From NCBI RefSeq assembly GCF_028747645.1, contig NZ_CP118100.1:62001-126000 (forward strand): a DNA stretch of 64,000 nucleotides. The letters run 5' to 3'. The translations under genes and the position numbers were made by a program. Each line of letters opens with the position of its first letter. The first letter of the stretch is position 1. Below the pieces are notes generated by a model. That model saw only the letters and a list, made by a program, of their open reading frames with translations. It ran no database searches and was not told the origin of the DNA. The stretch comes from Microbacterium esteraromaticum (GTDB lineage: Bacteria; Actinomycetota; Actinomycetes; Actinomycetales; Microbacteriaceae). Positions 18,775-27,533 of this stretch are shown here, piece by piece.

Positions 18775-19968
18775 ATGAGCCGAACAGTGCCGTTCCTCGA
18801 TCTCGCCGACCCCTCCTTCGACGTGACCTCCGAGGTCGTCCACGACGCCCGAGCCACCGGGTGGTACACCGAGACCCCGTACGGCTGGGCGGTGCTGCGG
18901 TACGACGAGGGCACAGCGCTGCTCAAGGACAAGCGGTTCCAGCAGGGCAACGCCCGTTGGCCCGCGCAGAACGGCATCCATGAGGGGCCATGGCAGCAGT
19001 GGTGGGCCGAGACCCTGCTCAGCATCGAGGGGGCCGACCATCTGCGCATGCGCCGCTTGCTGGGACCGGCGTTCCGCAACAAGACGATCGAGGCGATGCG
19101 CCCACGATTCCAGGCGCTCGCGGGCGAACTCATCGACGCGTTCGCCTCGCGCGGTCGCGTCGAGTTCGTCTCGGAGTTCGCCGAACCGTACGCGTCTCGC
19201 ATCCTCTGCTACCTGCTCGGCCTGCCCGACGACCAGTGGCCGCAGGTGGCCCGCTGGGCCGACGACCTCGGAAAATCCTTCGGCATCAACGTCCGCCACG
19301 ACCTGCCGCGCATCGAGGCGGCACTCGAAGGTCTCACCGGATACATCGAGGAGGTGATCGAAGACCGCATGCGCACGCCCCGCGAAGATCTGGTGACCAC
19401 ACTGGTGCTGGCGCACGAGGACGGCGACGCACTCGATCGCCGCGAGCTCAGTGTCGCGCTGGTGTTCCTGGCGTTCGCAGGGATGGAGACCACCCGCAAT
19501 CAGCTCGGCCTCGCCCTGCAGACCTTCCTGGCCCACCCCGAGCAGTGGAAGCTGCTCGCGGAGCGCCCCGAGCTGGGCGCCGCGGCCGTCGAAGAGGTCA
19601 TGCGCGTCAACCCCACGGTCACCTGGGTCACCCGCGAAGCGATCGAAGACGTCGATCTGAACGGACTGCACGTGCCCAAGGGCGGCATCGTGCAGGTGCT
19701 CTCCCATGCGATCGGCACGGATCCCGCACGGATGGGCGACGCACCCGGCTTCGACATCAGCGTCACGGATCGCCCGCTGCATTCGGGCTTCGGCGGCGGC
19801 ATCCACCACTGTCTCGGGCACTTCGTCGCCCGCACCGACATGTCGGTCGCCCTGCCGTTGCTCGCCCGACGCATGCCCGACGCCGTGCCCGACGGCCCCG
19901 GCGAATGGCTTCCGGTATCGGGCAACACCGGTCCCGTGCGATTCCCGATCCGGTTCACCGCCTCGTGA
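18775..19968 (+). CDS. Cytochrome P450
   Basis: A 397-residue soluble P450. I-helix motif FAGMETTRNQ (acidic residue before Thr), K-helix EEVMR (ExxR), and heme-binding loop FGGGIHHCLGHF with Cys346 as iron ligand. P450s of this size use separate ferredoxin partners; none is encoded nearby. The downstream DUF2804 gene overlaps its stop by one base, so they form an operon. The ATG lies 15 bases after the right end of the IS; no good ribosome-binding site is visible in CTAGGCTCCGGCT. The IS insertion has cut it off from its native upstream region, so expression may now depend on read-through from the transposase. Confidence 0.93.
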   Translation: MSRTVPFLDLADPSFDVTSEVVHDARATGWYTETPYGWAVLRYDEGTALLKDKRFQQGNARWPAQNGIHEGPWQQWWAETLLSIEGADHLRMRRLLGPAFRNKTIEAMRPRFQALAGELIDAFASRGRVEFVSEFAEPYASRILCYLLGLPDDQWPQVARWADDLGKSFGINVRHDLPRIEAALEGLTGYIEEVIEDRMRTPREDLVTTLVLAHEDGDALDRRELSVALVFLAFAGMETTRNQLGLALQTFLAHPEQWKLLAERPELGAAAVEEVMRVNPTVTWVTREAIEDVDLNGLHVPKGGIVQVLSHAIGTDPARMGDAPGFDISVTDRPLHSGFGGGIHHCLGHFVARTDMSVALPLLARRMPDAVPDGPGEWLPVSGNTGPVRFPIRFTAS

Positions 19969-20963
19969 TGAGCGAACGAGAACTCACCACCGACGTCTCG
20001 CTCACGCTGCCGAACGGCAGACTGAACCCGGATGCCGTGGGCTGGGCGCGCTCGCCGCTGGTCGACACCGCGGGGATCGGGCGCGGGCGCGGCCGCAACA
20101 AGCGCTGGGAGTATTGGGGCATCACCACCCCCACCCATGTTGTCGGCATGACCGTGTCGTCGATCGACTACGCCGCCGTGCTCGAACTGTGGGTGCTGGA
20201 TCGCGCGACCGAACGCACCTGGCACGGCACACCGACACTCATCCCCACCCGAGGAGTCGTGCTGCCCGCGCGGGCCGAGGCCGGTCCCAGCCGCGCCAGG
20301 GCGAAGGACTTCGAGATCGACATCGACGAACTGCCCGAAGGCACTCGCCTGCGCGCGCGGATGCCCGGCGTCACCGTCGATGTGATCGCGGAGCTACCGG
20401 CCGGCCATGAGCGCCTGGCTGTCGTCGTGCCGTGGAGCAGCACGCGGTTCCAGTACACGGTCAAAGACGTCGCGCGGCCGGCATCCGGCATCCTCACCCT
20501 CGACGGCGTCGCCCACGCGCTCCCCGCGGGGGAGTCGTGGGCGGTTCTCGATCACGGTCGCGGGCGCTGGCCGTACGACATCCGCTGGAACTGGGGCGCC
20601 GGGTCGGGCCGATCCGGCGGCCACACGATCGGCGTGCAGGTCGGCGGCAGATGGACGGCGGGCACCGGATCGACCGAGAACGCGTTCGTCGTCGATGGGC
20701 ATCTGCACAAGATCAGCGCCGAACTGGACTGGCAGTACGACCTGGCGCAGTGGCGCACACCCTGGCGGGTCACCGGCGGGGGATTGGATGCCACCTTCAC
20801 CCCGGTCTATGACAAGGTGACGCGCACGAACCTCGGCGTCGTCGCCGGATCGACCGATCAGTGCTTCGGCGATTGGTCGGGCGTATTCACGACCGCGGAC
20901 GGCGAGCAGATCGCCTTCGCCGGCATCTTCGGCTGGGCCGAAGAGGTGCACAACCGCTGGTGA
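19968..20963 (+). CDS. DUF2804 domain protein
   Basis: A 331-residue protein starting MSERELTTDVSLTLPNGRLN. Tryptophan-rich beta-strand motifs (NKRWEYWGITTP, WAVLDHGRGRWPYD, WRTPWRV, TNLGVVAGSTDQCFGDWSG) match the DUF2804 family, whose biochemical role is not established; similar folds occur in lipid-binding or hydroxyneurosporene-synthase-like proteins. ATG 19968 shares its A with the P450 stop TGA, so it is co-translated with the P450. I infer a common pathway with the P450 but cannot name it. Confidence 0.85.
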   Translation: MSERELTTDVSLTLPNGRLNPDAVGWARSPLVDTAGIGRGRGRNKRWEYWGITTPTHVVGMTVSSIDYAAVLELWVLDRATERTWHGTPTLIPTRGVVLPARAEAGPSRARAKDFEIDIDELPEGTRLRARMPGVTVDVIAELPAGHERLAVVVPWSSTRFQYTVKDVARPASGILTLDGVAHALPAGESWAVLDHGRGRWPYDIRWNWGAGSGRSGGHTIGVQVGGRWTAGTGSTENAFVVDGHLHKISAELDWQYDLAQWRTPWRVTGGGLDATFTPVYDKVTRTNLGVVAGSTDQCFGDWSGVFTTADGEQIAFAGIFGWAEEVHNRW

Positions 20964-21141
20964 GGGCAAAGAAACGACTGCGTCGAGTGTGCCCGCACAG
21001 AGGGCCCGTCACCGACCCTGCTAACGTCGAAAGGGCAGCCGCATCCCTGGATGGTTGAGCCACACCGCTCCCGTCGGGAAGCCCTGTCCCTGTGACGGAT
21101 GCGGGTGCGACCCATACATAACCGAATCAGAGGATGCATAC

Positions 21142-22512
21142 GTGACCAGCAGAGAACGAGTAGCGATCATCGGCGCCGGGCCCTCGGGCATGGCGCAGTT
21201 GCGGGCCTTCGAGTCCGCAGCACGTGCGGGGGCTGAGGTTCCCGAAGTGGTGTGCTTCGAGAAGCAGGCCGACTGGGGTGGGCAGTGGAACTTCACCTGG
21301 CGCACCGGACTGGACGAGTTCGGCGAGCCCGTGCACTCCAGCATGTACCGAAACCTGTGGTCGAACGGCCCCAAGGAAGCCCTGGAGTTCGCCGATTACA
21401 CCTTCGACGAGCACTTCGGCCGTCCGATCTCGTCGTACCCGCCGCGTCCCGTGCTGTGGGACTACATCGCGGGACGCCTCGAGAAGACCGACGTGCGCGA
21501 TCAGATCCGCTTCCAGACCGTGGTGCGCTGGGTCGACTACGACGCCGAGCGCGAGATCTTCACGCTCACCAGCGAGGATCTGCCCAGCGGCGCGTCCACG
21601 ACCGAGGAGTTCGACCGGGTCATCGTCGCCAGCGGCCACTTCTCCTTCCCGAACGTGCCCGAGTTCCCGGGTATTGAGACGTTCCCCGGGTACATCAGCC
21701 ACGCGCACGACTTCCGCGGTGCGGAGGGCTTCGCCGACCAGGACGTGCTGGTCATCGGCGGCAGCTACTCGGCTGAAGACATCGGAAGCCAGGCGTTCAA
21801 GATGGGCGCCCGGTCGGTCACCGCGAGCTTCCGCTCGGCACCGATGGGCTACGACTGGCCGGATGGCTTCGAGGAGCGCCCGGTCGTCGAGCGCTTCGAG
21901 GGCAACACCGTGCACTTCGCTGATGGATCGTCCAAGCGCATCGACGCGGTGATCCTATGCACCGGATACCTGCACAAGTACCCGTTCCTGCCCGACGACC
22001 TCGCACTGTCGTCGCCGAACAACGTCTACCCCGACGGTCTGTACCGCGGCGTGATCTGGCAGGGTAACCCCCGGCTCGCCTACCTCGGAGCGCAGGACCA
22101 GTGGTTCACGTTCAACATGTTCGACGCGCAGGCCTGGTACGTGCGCGACCTCATCCTGGGGCGCCAGGAGCTGCCCGCGGACGATGAGCGCGCCGCATCG
22201 ATCGCCGAATGGCGTGCCCGGTTCGAGGCGATCGGCTCGGCGGCCGATGAGATCCGCTTCCAGGCCGACTACATCCGCGACCTGCTGCAGCAGACCGACT
22301 ATCCCGAGTTCGACATCGACCGGGTCGTCGAGATCTTCCTGGAGTGGAAGCGCGACAAGAAGAACGACATCATGGGCTACCGCGATCGGGTGTACCAGTC
22401 GGTGATGACCGGCACGATCGCCGTCGTGCACCACACGCCGTGGCTGCAGGAGCTCGACGACTCACTCGAGCGCTACCTCGACGAGACGCCGGCGGAGTCG
22501 CTGGTCGCGTGA
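21142..22512 (+). CDS. tmm: Flavin-containing monooxygenase, trimethylamine monooxygenase-like
   Basis: A 456-residue flavoprotein. FAD motif VAIIGAGPSGMAQLRAF starts at residue 6; the FMO signature FPGYISHAHDF fits FxGxxxHxxxY/F; the NADPH motif is VLVIGGSYSAEDIGSQ. Long stretches (FEKQADWGGQWNFTWRTGL, SMYRNLWSNGPKEALEFADY, QDQWFTFNMFDAQAWYVRD) resemble bacterial Tmm, which oxidises trimethylamine to its N-oxide. GTG 21142 has AGAGGA upstream and gives the family's normal length. The frame stays open 39 codons further up, with a Cys-rich segment. Its 3' end overlaps the convergent membrane protein gene by 40 bases. Methylated sulfur or other amine substrates remain possible. Confidence 0.85.
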   Translation: MTSRERVAIIGAGPSGMAQLRAFESAARAGAEVPEVVCFEKQADWGGQWNFTWRTGLDEFGEPVHSSMYRNLWSNGPKEALEFADYTFDEHFGRPISSYPPRPVLWDYIAGRLEKTDVRDQIRFQTVVRWVDYDAEREIFTLTSEDLPSGASTTEEFDRVIVASGHFSFPNVPEFPGIETFPGYISHAHDFRGAEGFADQDVLVIGGSYSAEDIGSQAFKMGARSVTASFRSAPMGYDWPDGFEERPVVERFEGNTVHFADGSSKRIDAVILCTGYLHKYPFLPDDLALSSPNNVYPDGLYRGVIWQGNPRLAYLGAQDQWFTFNMFDAQAWYVRDLILGRQELPADDERAASIAEWRARFEAIGSAADEIRFQADYIRDLLQQTDYPEFDIDRVVEIFLEWKRDKKNDIMGYRDRVYQSVMTGTIAVVHHTPWLQELDDSLERYLDETPAESLVA

Positions 22513-23207
22513 ACCTCGGATCGGGCGGTGCCGCGGCGCCGCCCGATCCACACCACGACCGTCGCGATGAGGATGATCGCGACGGCGATGCCGATGACGT
22601 AGACCAGCACGCCGCCGTATCCGCCCTGCAGGTGCGGGTCGAGGAACGGGTACGGGTACCACCAGGGTGCGCCCGTCGCGGGAGCGATGACCAGGTTCGC
22701 GCGGATCAGCGTGTACGCGACCCACACGACAGGGAACACGGCGACCACCAGGACGGTCGACCACGGCAGCGCCCGCCGGCGCGGCGCGACGAGCACGTCG
22801 AGCAGCAGGAACAACGGGAATACGACGTGCAGCACCTCGTTCGACCACGGCACCGTCACGCCCTGCGGCAGTTCGATGCCGCGCAGCAGCAGGTTGTAGA
22901 CCACGCCGGTCACGATCATGTACGTGCTGACGCACACCAGCAGTACCGACAGCCAGCGCGGCTCCGGACGCGCCGGATCCCTCTGCCCCAGTGCCCACGC
23001 CGCCGCGATGATCAGGGCGATCGCAGCCGAGACATTCGAGAGAATCGTGAAGAAGCTGAAGAAGTTCACCGCGACCGTGGGCAGGTGACCGCCCCACGGT
23101 GTCGTGGCCTCCAGCGCGATCTGCAACGTCAGCGAGAGCTGCGCTACAATCGCCGCGATCCCGAGCAGTGCTGCCGCTAGTCGAGCGAAGGGCCACCAGA
23201 CTGTCAT
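22473..23207 (-). CDS. Pr6Pr family membrane protein
   Basis: A 244-residue integral membrane protein with about six helices (for example LAAALLGIAAIVAQLSLTL, VSAAIALIIAAAWAL, VLVVAVFPVVWVAYTLI, GVLVYVIGIAVAIILIATVV). The conserved text FFSFFTILSNVSA and GVVYNLLLRG fits the actinobacterial Pr6Pr group; function unknown. The last 40 bases overlap the 3' end of the tmm-like gene on the other strand, giving the tail RRRGTARSEVHATSDSAGV. Confidence 0.82.
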   Translation of the reverse strand: MTVWWPFARLAAALLGIAAIVAQLSLTLQIALEATTPWGGHLPTVAVNFFSFFTILSNVSAAIALIIAAAWALGQRDPARPEPRWLSVLLVCVSTYMIVTGVVYNLLLRGIELPQGVTVPWSNEVLHVVFPLFLLLDVLVAPRRRALPWSTVLVVAVFPVVWVAYTLIRANLVIAPATGAPWWYPYPFLDPHLQGGYGGVLVYVIGIAVAIILIATVVVWIGRRRGTARSEVHATSDSAGVSSR

Positions 23208-23319
23208 GGGTGAACTCTAGCGATCCCGTGGGCTTCGCTAGGATGGTCTCGCCCGTTCGGGCCAGCTCATCTGCCGGTGCAAACCCGGCGAACAGCGTGC
23301 AGTACCAGGGGGTACACCC

Positions 23320-24606
23320 ATGCCAGGAATCGTGATCGTCGGCGTCCAGTGGGGCGATGAGGGCAAGGGCAAGGCGACAGACCTGCTCGGAGAGCGCACC
23401 GACTGGGTCGTCAAGTTCAACGGCGGCAACAACGCCGGACACACCGTCGTCATCGGCGACGAGAAGTACGCCCTGCACCTTCTGCCCTCCGGCATCCTCA
23501 GCCCCGGGGTGAACCCGGTCATCGGCAACGGCGTCGTCGTCGACCTCGAGGTGCTCTTCGAAGAGCTCGACGCGCTCAACGCGCGTGGAGTCGACACCTC
23601 GCGCCTGCGGGTCAGCGCCAACGCGCACATCATCACGGCGTACCACCGCACGCTCGACAAGGTCACCGAGCGCTTCCTCGGCCAGCGCCGCATCGGCACC
23701 ACGGGCCGCGGTATCGGGCCGGCCTATGCCGACAAGATCAACCGCGTCGGCATCCGCGTGCAGGATCTGTTCGACGAGAACATCCTGCGTCAGAAGGTCG
23801 AGGGCGCCCTCGACCAGAAGAACCACCTGCTGGTGAAGGTCTTCAACCGTCGTTCGATCACGGTCGACGAGATCGTCGACGACCTGCTGTCGTACACCGA
23901 GCGGCTGCGCCCGATGGTCGCCGACACCGGCCACCTGCTCGACGAGGCGCTGGAGCGCGGCGAGGTCGTCGTGTTCGAGGCCGGCCAGGCCACCATGCTC
24001 GACGTCGACCACGGCACCTACCCGTTCGTCACGTCGTCGTCGGCCACGGCCGGTGGCGCGGCGACGGGCTCGGGCGTCGGCCCCGGTCGTCTCGACCGCA
24101 TCGTCGGCATCGTCAAGGCGTACACGACGCGTGTCGGCTCGGGCCCGTTCCCGACCGAGCTCGACGATGAGATGGGCGAGTGGCTGCGCCAGACCGGCGG
24201 CGAGTTCGGCACGACCACGGGTCGTGAGCGCCGTACCGGCTGGTATGACGCGCCGATCACCCGCTACGCCACGCGCGTGAACGGCATCACCGACATCGTG
24301 CTCACCAAGCTCGACGTGCTCACCGGCCTGGATGAGATCCCGGTGTGCGTGGCCTACGACGTCGACGGCGTGCGCTTCGATGACGTGCCGGTGAACCAGA
24401 CCGACTTCCACCACGCGAAGCCGGTCTACCAGAACTTCCCCGGGTGGAAAGAAGACATCTCGACGGCCCGCACGTTCGAGGACCTGCCGCAGAACGCGCA
24501 GGACTACGTGCTCGCGCTGGAGGCGATGAGCAACACGCGCATCTCGGTCATCGGCGTCGGCCCGGCGCGCGACCAGGTCATCGTTCGCCACGACCTCGTC
24601 GACTGA
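23320..24606 (+). CDS. purA: Adenylosuccinate synthetase
   Basis: A 428-residue enzyme, the normal length, that joins IMP and aspartate with GTP in AMP synthesis. It begins [23 protein letters not shown] with the GDEGKGK P-loop; the other signatures are [28 protein letters not shown] and [13 protein letters not shown]. The 112-base upstream region holds a small GTACC...GGTAC hairpin around the GGGGG ribosome-binding site (23309-23315). It stands alone as a single-gene unit, followed by a long imperfect palindrome. Confidence 0.98.
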   Translation: MPGIVIVGVQWGDEGKGKATDLLGERTDWVVKFNGGNNAGHTVVIGDEKYALHLLPSGILSPGVNPVIGNGVVVDLEVLFEELDALNARGVDTSRLRVSANAHIITAYHRTLDKVTERFLGQRRIGTTGRGIGPAYADKINRVGIRVQDLFDENILRQKVEGALDQKNHLLVKVFNRRSITVDEIVDDLLSYTERLRPMVADTGHLLDEALERGEVVVFEAGQATMLDVDHGTYPFVTSSSATAGGAATGSGVGPGRLDRIVGIVKAYTTRVGSGPFPTELDDEMGEWLRQTGGEFGTTTGRERRTGWYDAPITRYATRVNGITDIVLTKLDVLTGLDEIPVCVAYDVDGVRFDDVPVNQTDFHHAKPVYQNFPGWKEDISTARTFEDLPQNAQDYVLALEAMSNTRISVIGVGPARDQVIVRHDLVD

Positions 24607-24619
24607 CCGCATCCTCCCT

Positions 24620-24676
24620 CTATCTGTCACAAACCCGCGCTATCCGGGTGCGATAGCGCGGGTTTGCGACAAATAG
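24620..24676 (+). terminator. Long palindrome after purA
   Basis: Inner arms are perfect over 15 bases (24630-24644 CAAACCCGCGCTATC and 24652-24666) around a 7-base loop. Outer arms extend it to 25 bases with two mismatches (24620-24629 and 24667-24676). It can act as the purA terminator, but the length and lack of a T-run resemble the other dispersed palindromes of this window. Confidence 0.65.
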
Positions 24677-24721
24677 ACGGGTGCAGGGCGCAGGCGCAGG
24701 GCCGGAGAGACAGGGGAGAGC

Positions 24722-25819
24722 ATGACGCGGTTCTGGACGGGGGGCTACGGGCCCGACATGGACGGCGACGGCGACGGGATCGGGATCCTGTCGGTCGACG
24801 AAGGACGCGGGCCATCGACGTTGCGGCACCGCGGCACGGCGGCCCGGGCCGCCTCACCCTCATGGCTCGTCGCGCACCCGACGCTCGACGTCGTCTACGC
24901 CGCACTGGAGGGCGCCGGCAAGGTACAGGCGTTCGCCCGCGACGGCGAGACGACCCTGCGTCCGCTCGCCCCGCCCGTCGCGGCAGGGGAGGGCGTGTGC
25001 CACCTCGCGGTGTCACCCGGAGGGCGGATGCTGATCGCCAGCTGCTACGGCGACGGGCGCGTCATCAGCTTCGGCCTCGCCGACGACGGCCGACTCGTCG
25101 AACCGGTGACCGATAAGGCTGCTGCGCTGCGGGCCGCCCTCCTCGGCGGCGATCAGTCCACCGAGGAGCGCCGGCATGCGGCATCCGACCCCCATCCCCT
25201 TCCGGCGGGGGAGGATCCCCGGAAATCGCACGCGCACGCGGCGGTCTTCTTGCCCGACGGGCGCATCGCCACCACCGACCTCGGGTTCGACCTGGTGCGG
25301 ATCTGGCGCGCCACCTCGGGCGCGCTCGACCTCGACCACGAGGTCGTGCTGCCTCGCGGCACCGGGCCCCGGCACCTCGTGATGCATCCCAGTGGGCACC
25401 TGCACGTGGTGACCGAGTACTCGTGTGAGGTGTTCACGCTGGCATCCGATCGGGCCGGGACGTGGGGTCTGGTCTCGGCCACCACGGCGTCGCCGATCGC
25501 GCAGCCGGGTTTCGACTTTCCCGCCGAACTCGCCGCCTCGCGCGACGGGCACACGCTCTACACGGCCCTGCGCGGCAGCAACACGCTCGCCGCGCTGCGC
25601 GTGCGCGGCGGCGGCGAGTCACTCGAACCGCTCGCGCTCGCCGAATCGGGGGTGGATTGGCCGCGCCACCACCTCGTACACGACGGCACGCTGCTCGTAT
25701 CGGGGCAGCGGTCGAACACGATCAGCGTCGTCGATCTCGACGAGCGCACCGGCGCACCGCGCGACGTGCGTCACGTCACGGCCGCACCCACGCCGTCGCA
25801 CGTGCTGCCCGCGCGCTGA
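24722..25819 (+). CDS. Lactonase family protein (6-phosphogluconolactonase-like beta-propeller)
   Basis: A 365-residue seven-bladed beta-propeller of the YbhE/Pgl lactonase family. Typical blade text is visible: WLVAHPTLDVVYAALEG, HLAVSPGGRMLIASCYGDG, KSHAHAAVFLPDGRIATTDLG, GTGPRHLVMHPSGHLHVVTEYS, PAELAASRDGHTLYTALRGSNT. In E. coli the relative hydrolyses 6-phosphogluconolactone in the pentose phosphate pathway; substrates vary in the family. ATG 24722 follows GGGGAGAGC. It is a single gene with no sugar-pathway neighbours. Confidence 0.88.
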   Translation: MTRFWTGGYGPDMDGDGDGIGILSVDEGRGPSTLRHRGTAARAASPSWLVAHPTLDVVYAALEGAGKVQAFARDGETTLRPLAPPVAAGEGVCHLAVSPGGRMLIASCYGDGRVISFGLADDGRLVEPVTDKAAALRAALLGGDQSTEERRHAASDPHPLPAGEDPRKSHAHAAVFLPDGRIATTDLGFDLVRIWRATSGALDLDHEVVLPRGTGPRHLVMHPSGHLHVVTEYSCEVFTLASDRAGTWGLVSATTASPIAQPGFDFPAELAASRDGHTLYTALRGSNTLAALRVRGGGESLEPLALAESGVDWPRHHLVHDGTLLVSGQRSNTISVVDLDERTGAPRDVRHVTAAPTPSHVLPAR

Positions 25820-25832
25820 GCGCTGCGGCGCT

Positions 25833-25918
25833 GTTCACAACTCCGGAGTTCTTACTGACGACACCCCTTGCGCGGGGTTCTGCGCGCCTGCACGGCCAGA
25901 ATCTCCGGAGTTGTGAAC
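25833..25918. repeat. 86-bp dispersed palindromic repeat, copy 1
   Basis: Perfect 16-base arms (25833-25848 GTTCACAACTCCGGAG and 25903-25918) enclose a 54-base centre, just after the lactonase gene. A second element of identical length and nearly identical arms, with part of the centre shared in reverse orientation, lies at 49636-49721 inside a coding gene. It can serve as a terminator here, but the second copy marks it as a repeat family. Confidence 0.8.
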
Positions 25919-25986
25919 AACTCGTTCTCTGAGCCAACCCCGTGACATCCGCGCGCGTAGCGGCAAGACTGGGGGCGGAGGCCACC

Positions 25987-27393
25987 ATGACCGATGAGTA
26001 CGACCTGATCGTGTTGGGCGGCGGGCCGGTGGGAGAGAACATCGCCGATCGCGCCGTGCAGGGCGGACTCACCGCCGTCATCGTCGAGAACGAGTTGGTG
26101 GGCGGCGAATGCTCGTACTGGGCGTGCATGCCCTCGAAGGCGCTGCTGCGCCCGATCCACGCGGCGCACGCCGCTGAGCGGGTGCGCGGTGTCTCCGGCG
26201 CCTCGCTCGACCCCCGCGAGGTGCTGGCCCGCCGAGACGCGTTCGCGGCGCACTGGTCGGATGCCGGACAGGTCGACTGGTTGCGCGACTCCGGCATCGA
26301 CCTCGTCCGCGGTCGTGGTCGGCTCAGTGCCGAGCGCGAGGTGACCGTCGTCACCGACGACGGAGAGCGGATGCTGCGCGCTCGCCACGCGGTGGCGATC
26401 GCCACCGGCTCGGAGGCTGTGATCCCCGGCATCCCGGGTCTTGCCGAGGCGGAGCCCTGGACGAGCCGTGAGGCCACGAGCGCGCAGGAGGTGCCCGAGT
26501 CGCTGGTGATCATCGGCGGCGGGGTGGTGGCCGTCGAGATGGCGACGGCATTCGCCGGACTCGGATCGCGGGTGACGCTGCTGGCACGCACCGGGCTGCT
26601 CGGCGGCATGGAGCCGTTCGCCGGTGAGCGGGTGGCCACGGGTCTGCTCGAGATGGGCGTCGATGTGCGTCTGAACACCGAGACCACCGAGGTGCGTCGC
26701 CAGGGAGCGCGGGTGCGCGTCACGGCCGGCGGCGCGCAGATCACCGCCGCCGAAGTGCTCGTCGCCACCGGGCGACGGCCCCGCAGCACCGACATCGGCG
26801 TCGAGTTCGTGGGGCTCGAAGCCGGTGCGGCGGTGCCCGTCGACGACACGATGCTGGTGCCCGGAACCGATTGGCTGTATGCCGTCGGCGACATCAACGC
26901 CCGCGCGATGCTCACCCACCAGGGCAAGTATCAGGCCCGCGCTGCGGGTGATGTGATCGTGGCCCGCTCGCGCGGCGAGGTCGTGGCCGATCAGCCGTGG
27001 GGCCGGCATGTGGCATCCGCCGATCACTCCGCCGTGCCGCACGTGGTCTTCTCGCGACCTGAGGTCGCATCGGTCGGGATGACCGCGGATGCCGCCCGCG
27101 CGGCCGGCCATCGCATCGAGGTCGTCGATCAGGACCTCGGCGCCGTGGCGGGAGCCGCACTGCACGCCGACGGCTATGCGGGTCTGGCCCGCATGATCGT
27201 CGACACCGAGCGGGACGTCGTGTTGGGTGTCACGTTCGTGGGCGACGACGTGGCTGAGATACTGCCGGCGGCGACGATCGCCGTGGCCGGTGACGTGCCG
27301 ATCAGCAGGCTGTGGCACGCCGTGCCCGCGTACCCGACGATGGGCGAGATCTGGCTGCGCCTGCTGGAGGCCTATGGGCGGTCATCGGCCTGA
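25987..27393 (+). CDS. FAD-dependent pyridine nucleotide-disulfide oxidoreductase
   Basis: A 468-residue flavoprotein of the dihydrolipoamide-dehydrogenase / mercuric-reductase class. FAD motif DLIVLGGGPVGENIAD, redox disulfide VGGECSYWACMPSKALL (Cys-x4-Cys), NAD(P) motif VIIGGGVVAVEMA, second FAD motif YAVGDINARAML, and C-terminal dimer motif HAVPAYPTMGEIW with the catalytic His-Glu pair. ATG 25987 follows GGGGGCGGAGG. No lipoyl enzyme or mer gene is adjacent, so the partner substrate is unknown; a general disulfide or quinone reductase is possible. Confidence 0.88.
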   Translation: MTDEYDLIVLGGGPVGENIADRAVQGGLTAVIVENELVGGECSYWACMPSKALLRPIHAAHAAERVRGVSGASLDPREVLARRDAFAAHWSDAGQVDWLRDSGIDLVRGRGRLSAEREVTVVTDDGERMLRARHAVAIATGSEAVIPGIPGLAEAEPWTSREATSAQEVPESLVIIGGGVVAVEMATAFAGLGSRVTLLARTGLLGGMEPFAGERVATGLLEMGVDVRLNTETTEVRRQGARVRVTAGGAQITAAEVLVATGRRPRSTDIGVEFVGLEAGAAVPVDDTMLVPGTDWLYAVGDINARAMLTHQGKYQARAAGDVIVARSRGEVVADQPWGRHVASADHSAVPHVVFSRPEVASVGMTADAARAAGHRIEVVDQDLGAVAGAALHADGYAGLARMIVDTERDVVLGVTFVGDDVAEILPAATIAVAGDVPISRLWHAVPAYPTMGEIWLRLLEAYGRSSA

Positions 27394-27487
27394 ACGCGGC
27401 GCATGAATACGGCGAATCGCCTGAGATCCGCCCCTGACGTCGGCGGTGTCCCCTACGCTCGAGAGGCGATCGAGGAGGCACGACCCC

Positions 27488-27520
27488 ATGAAGGCACGAC
27501 CCGAAGGATCCCGCCGGTAG
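27488..27520 (+). CDS. Possible 10-codon leader peptide before the OpuC operon
   Basis: A short frame MKARPEGSRR followed by TAG has the only good ribosome-binding site in this region (GAGGAGG, 27472-27478, about 9 bases upstream). It ends 13 bases before the ATPase start at 27534, which itself lacks a ribosome-binding site. The ATPase may therefore depend on translation of this frame. It is rich in Arg/Lys. Evidence is positional only. Confidence 0.35.
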   Translation: MKARPEGSRR

Positions 27521-27533
27521 GCGGCACCGCACG

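Noticed and set aside
25852..27318. A 488-codon open frame opposite the disulfide flavoprotein gene
   Set aside because: The product is His/Gly/Arg-rich without motifs, while the plus strand encodes a complete flavoprotein.
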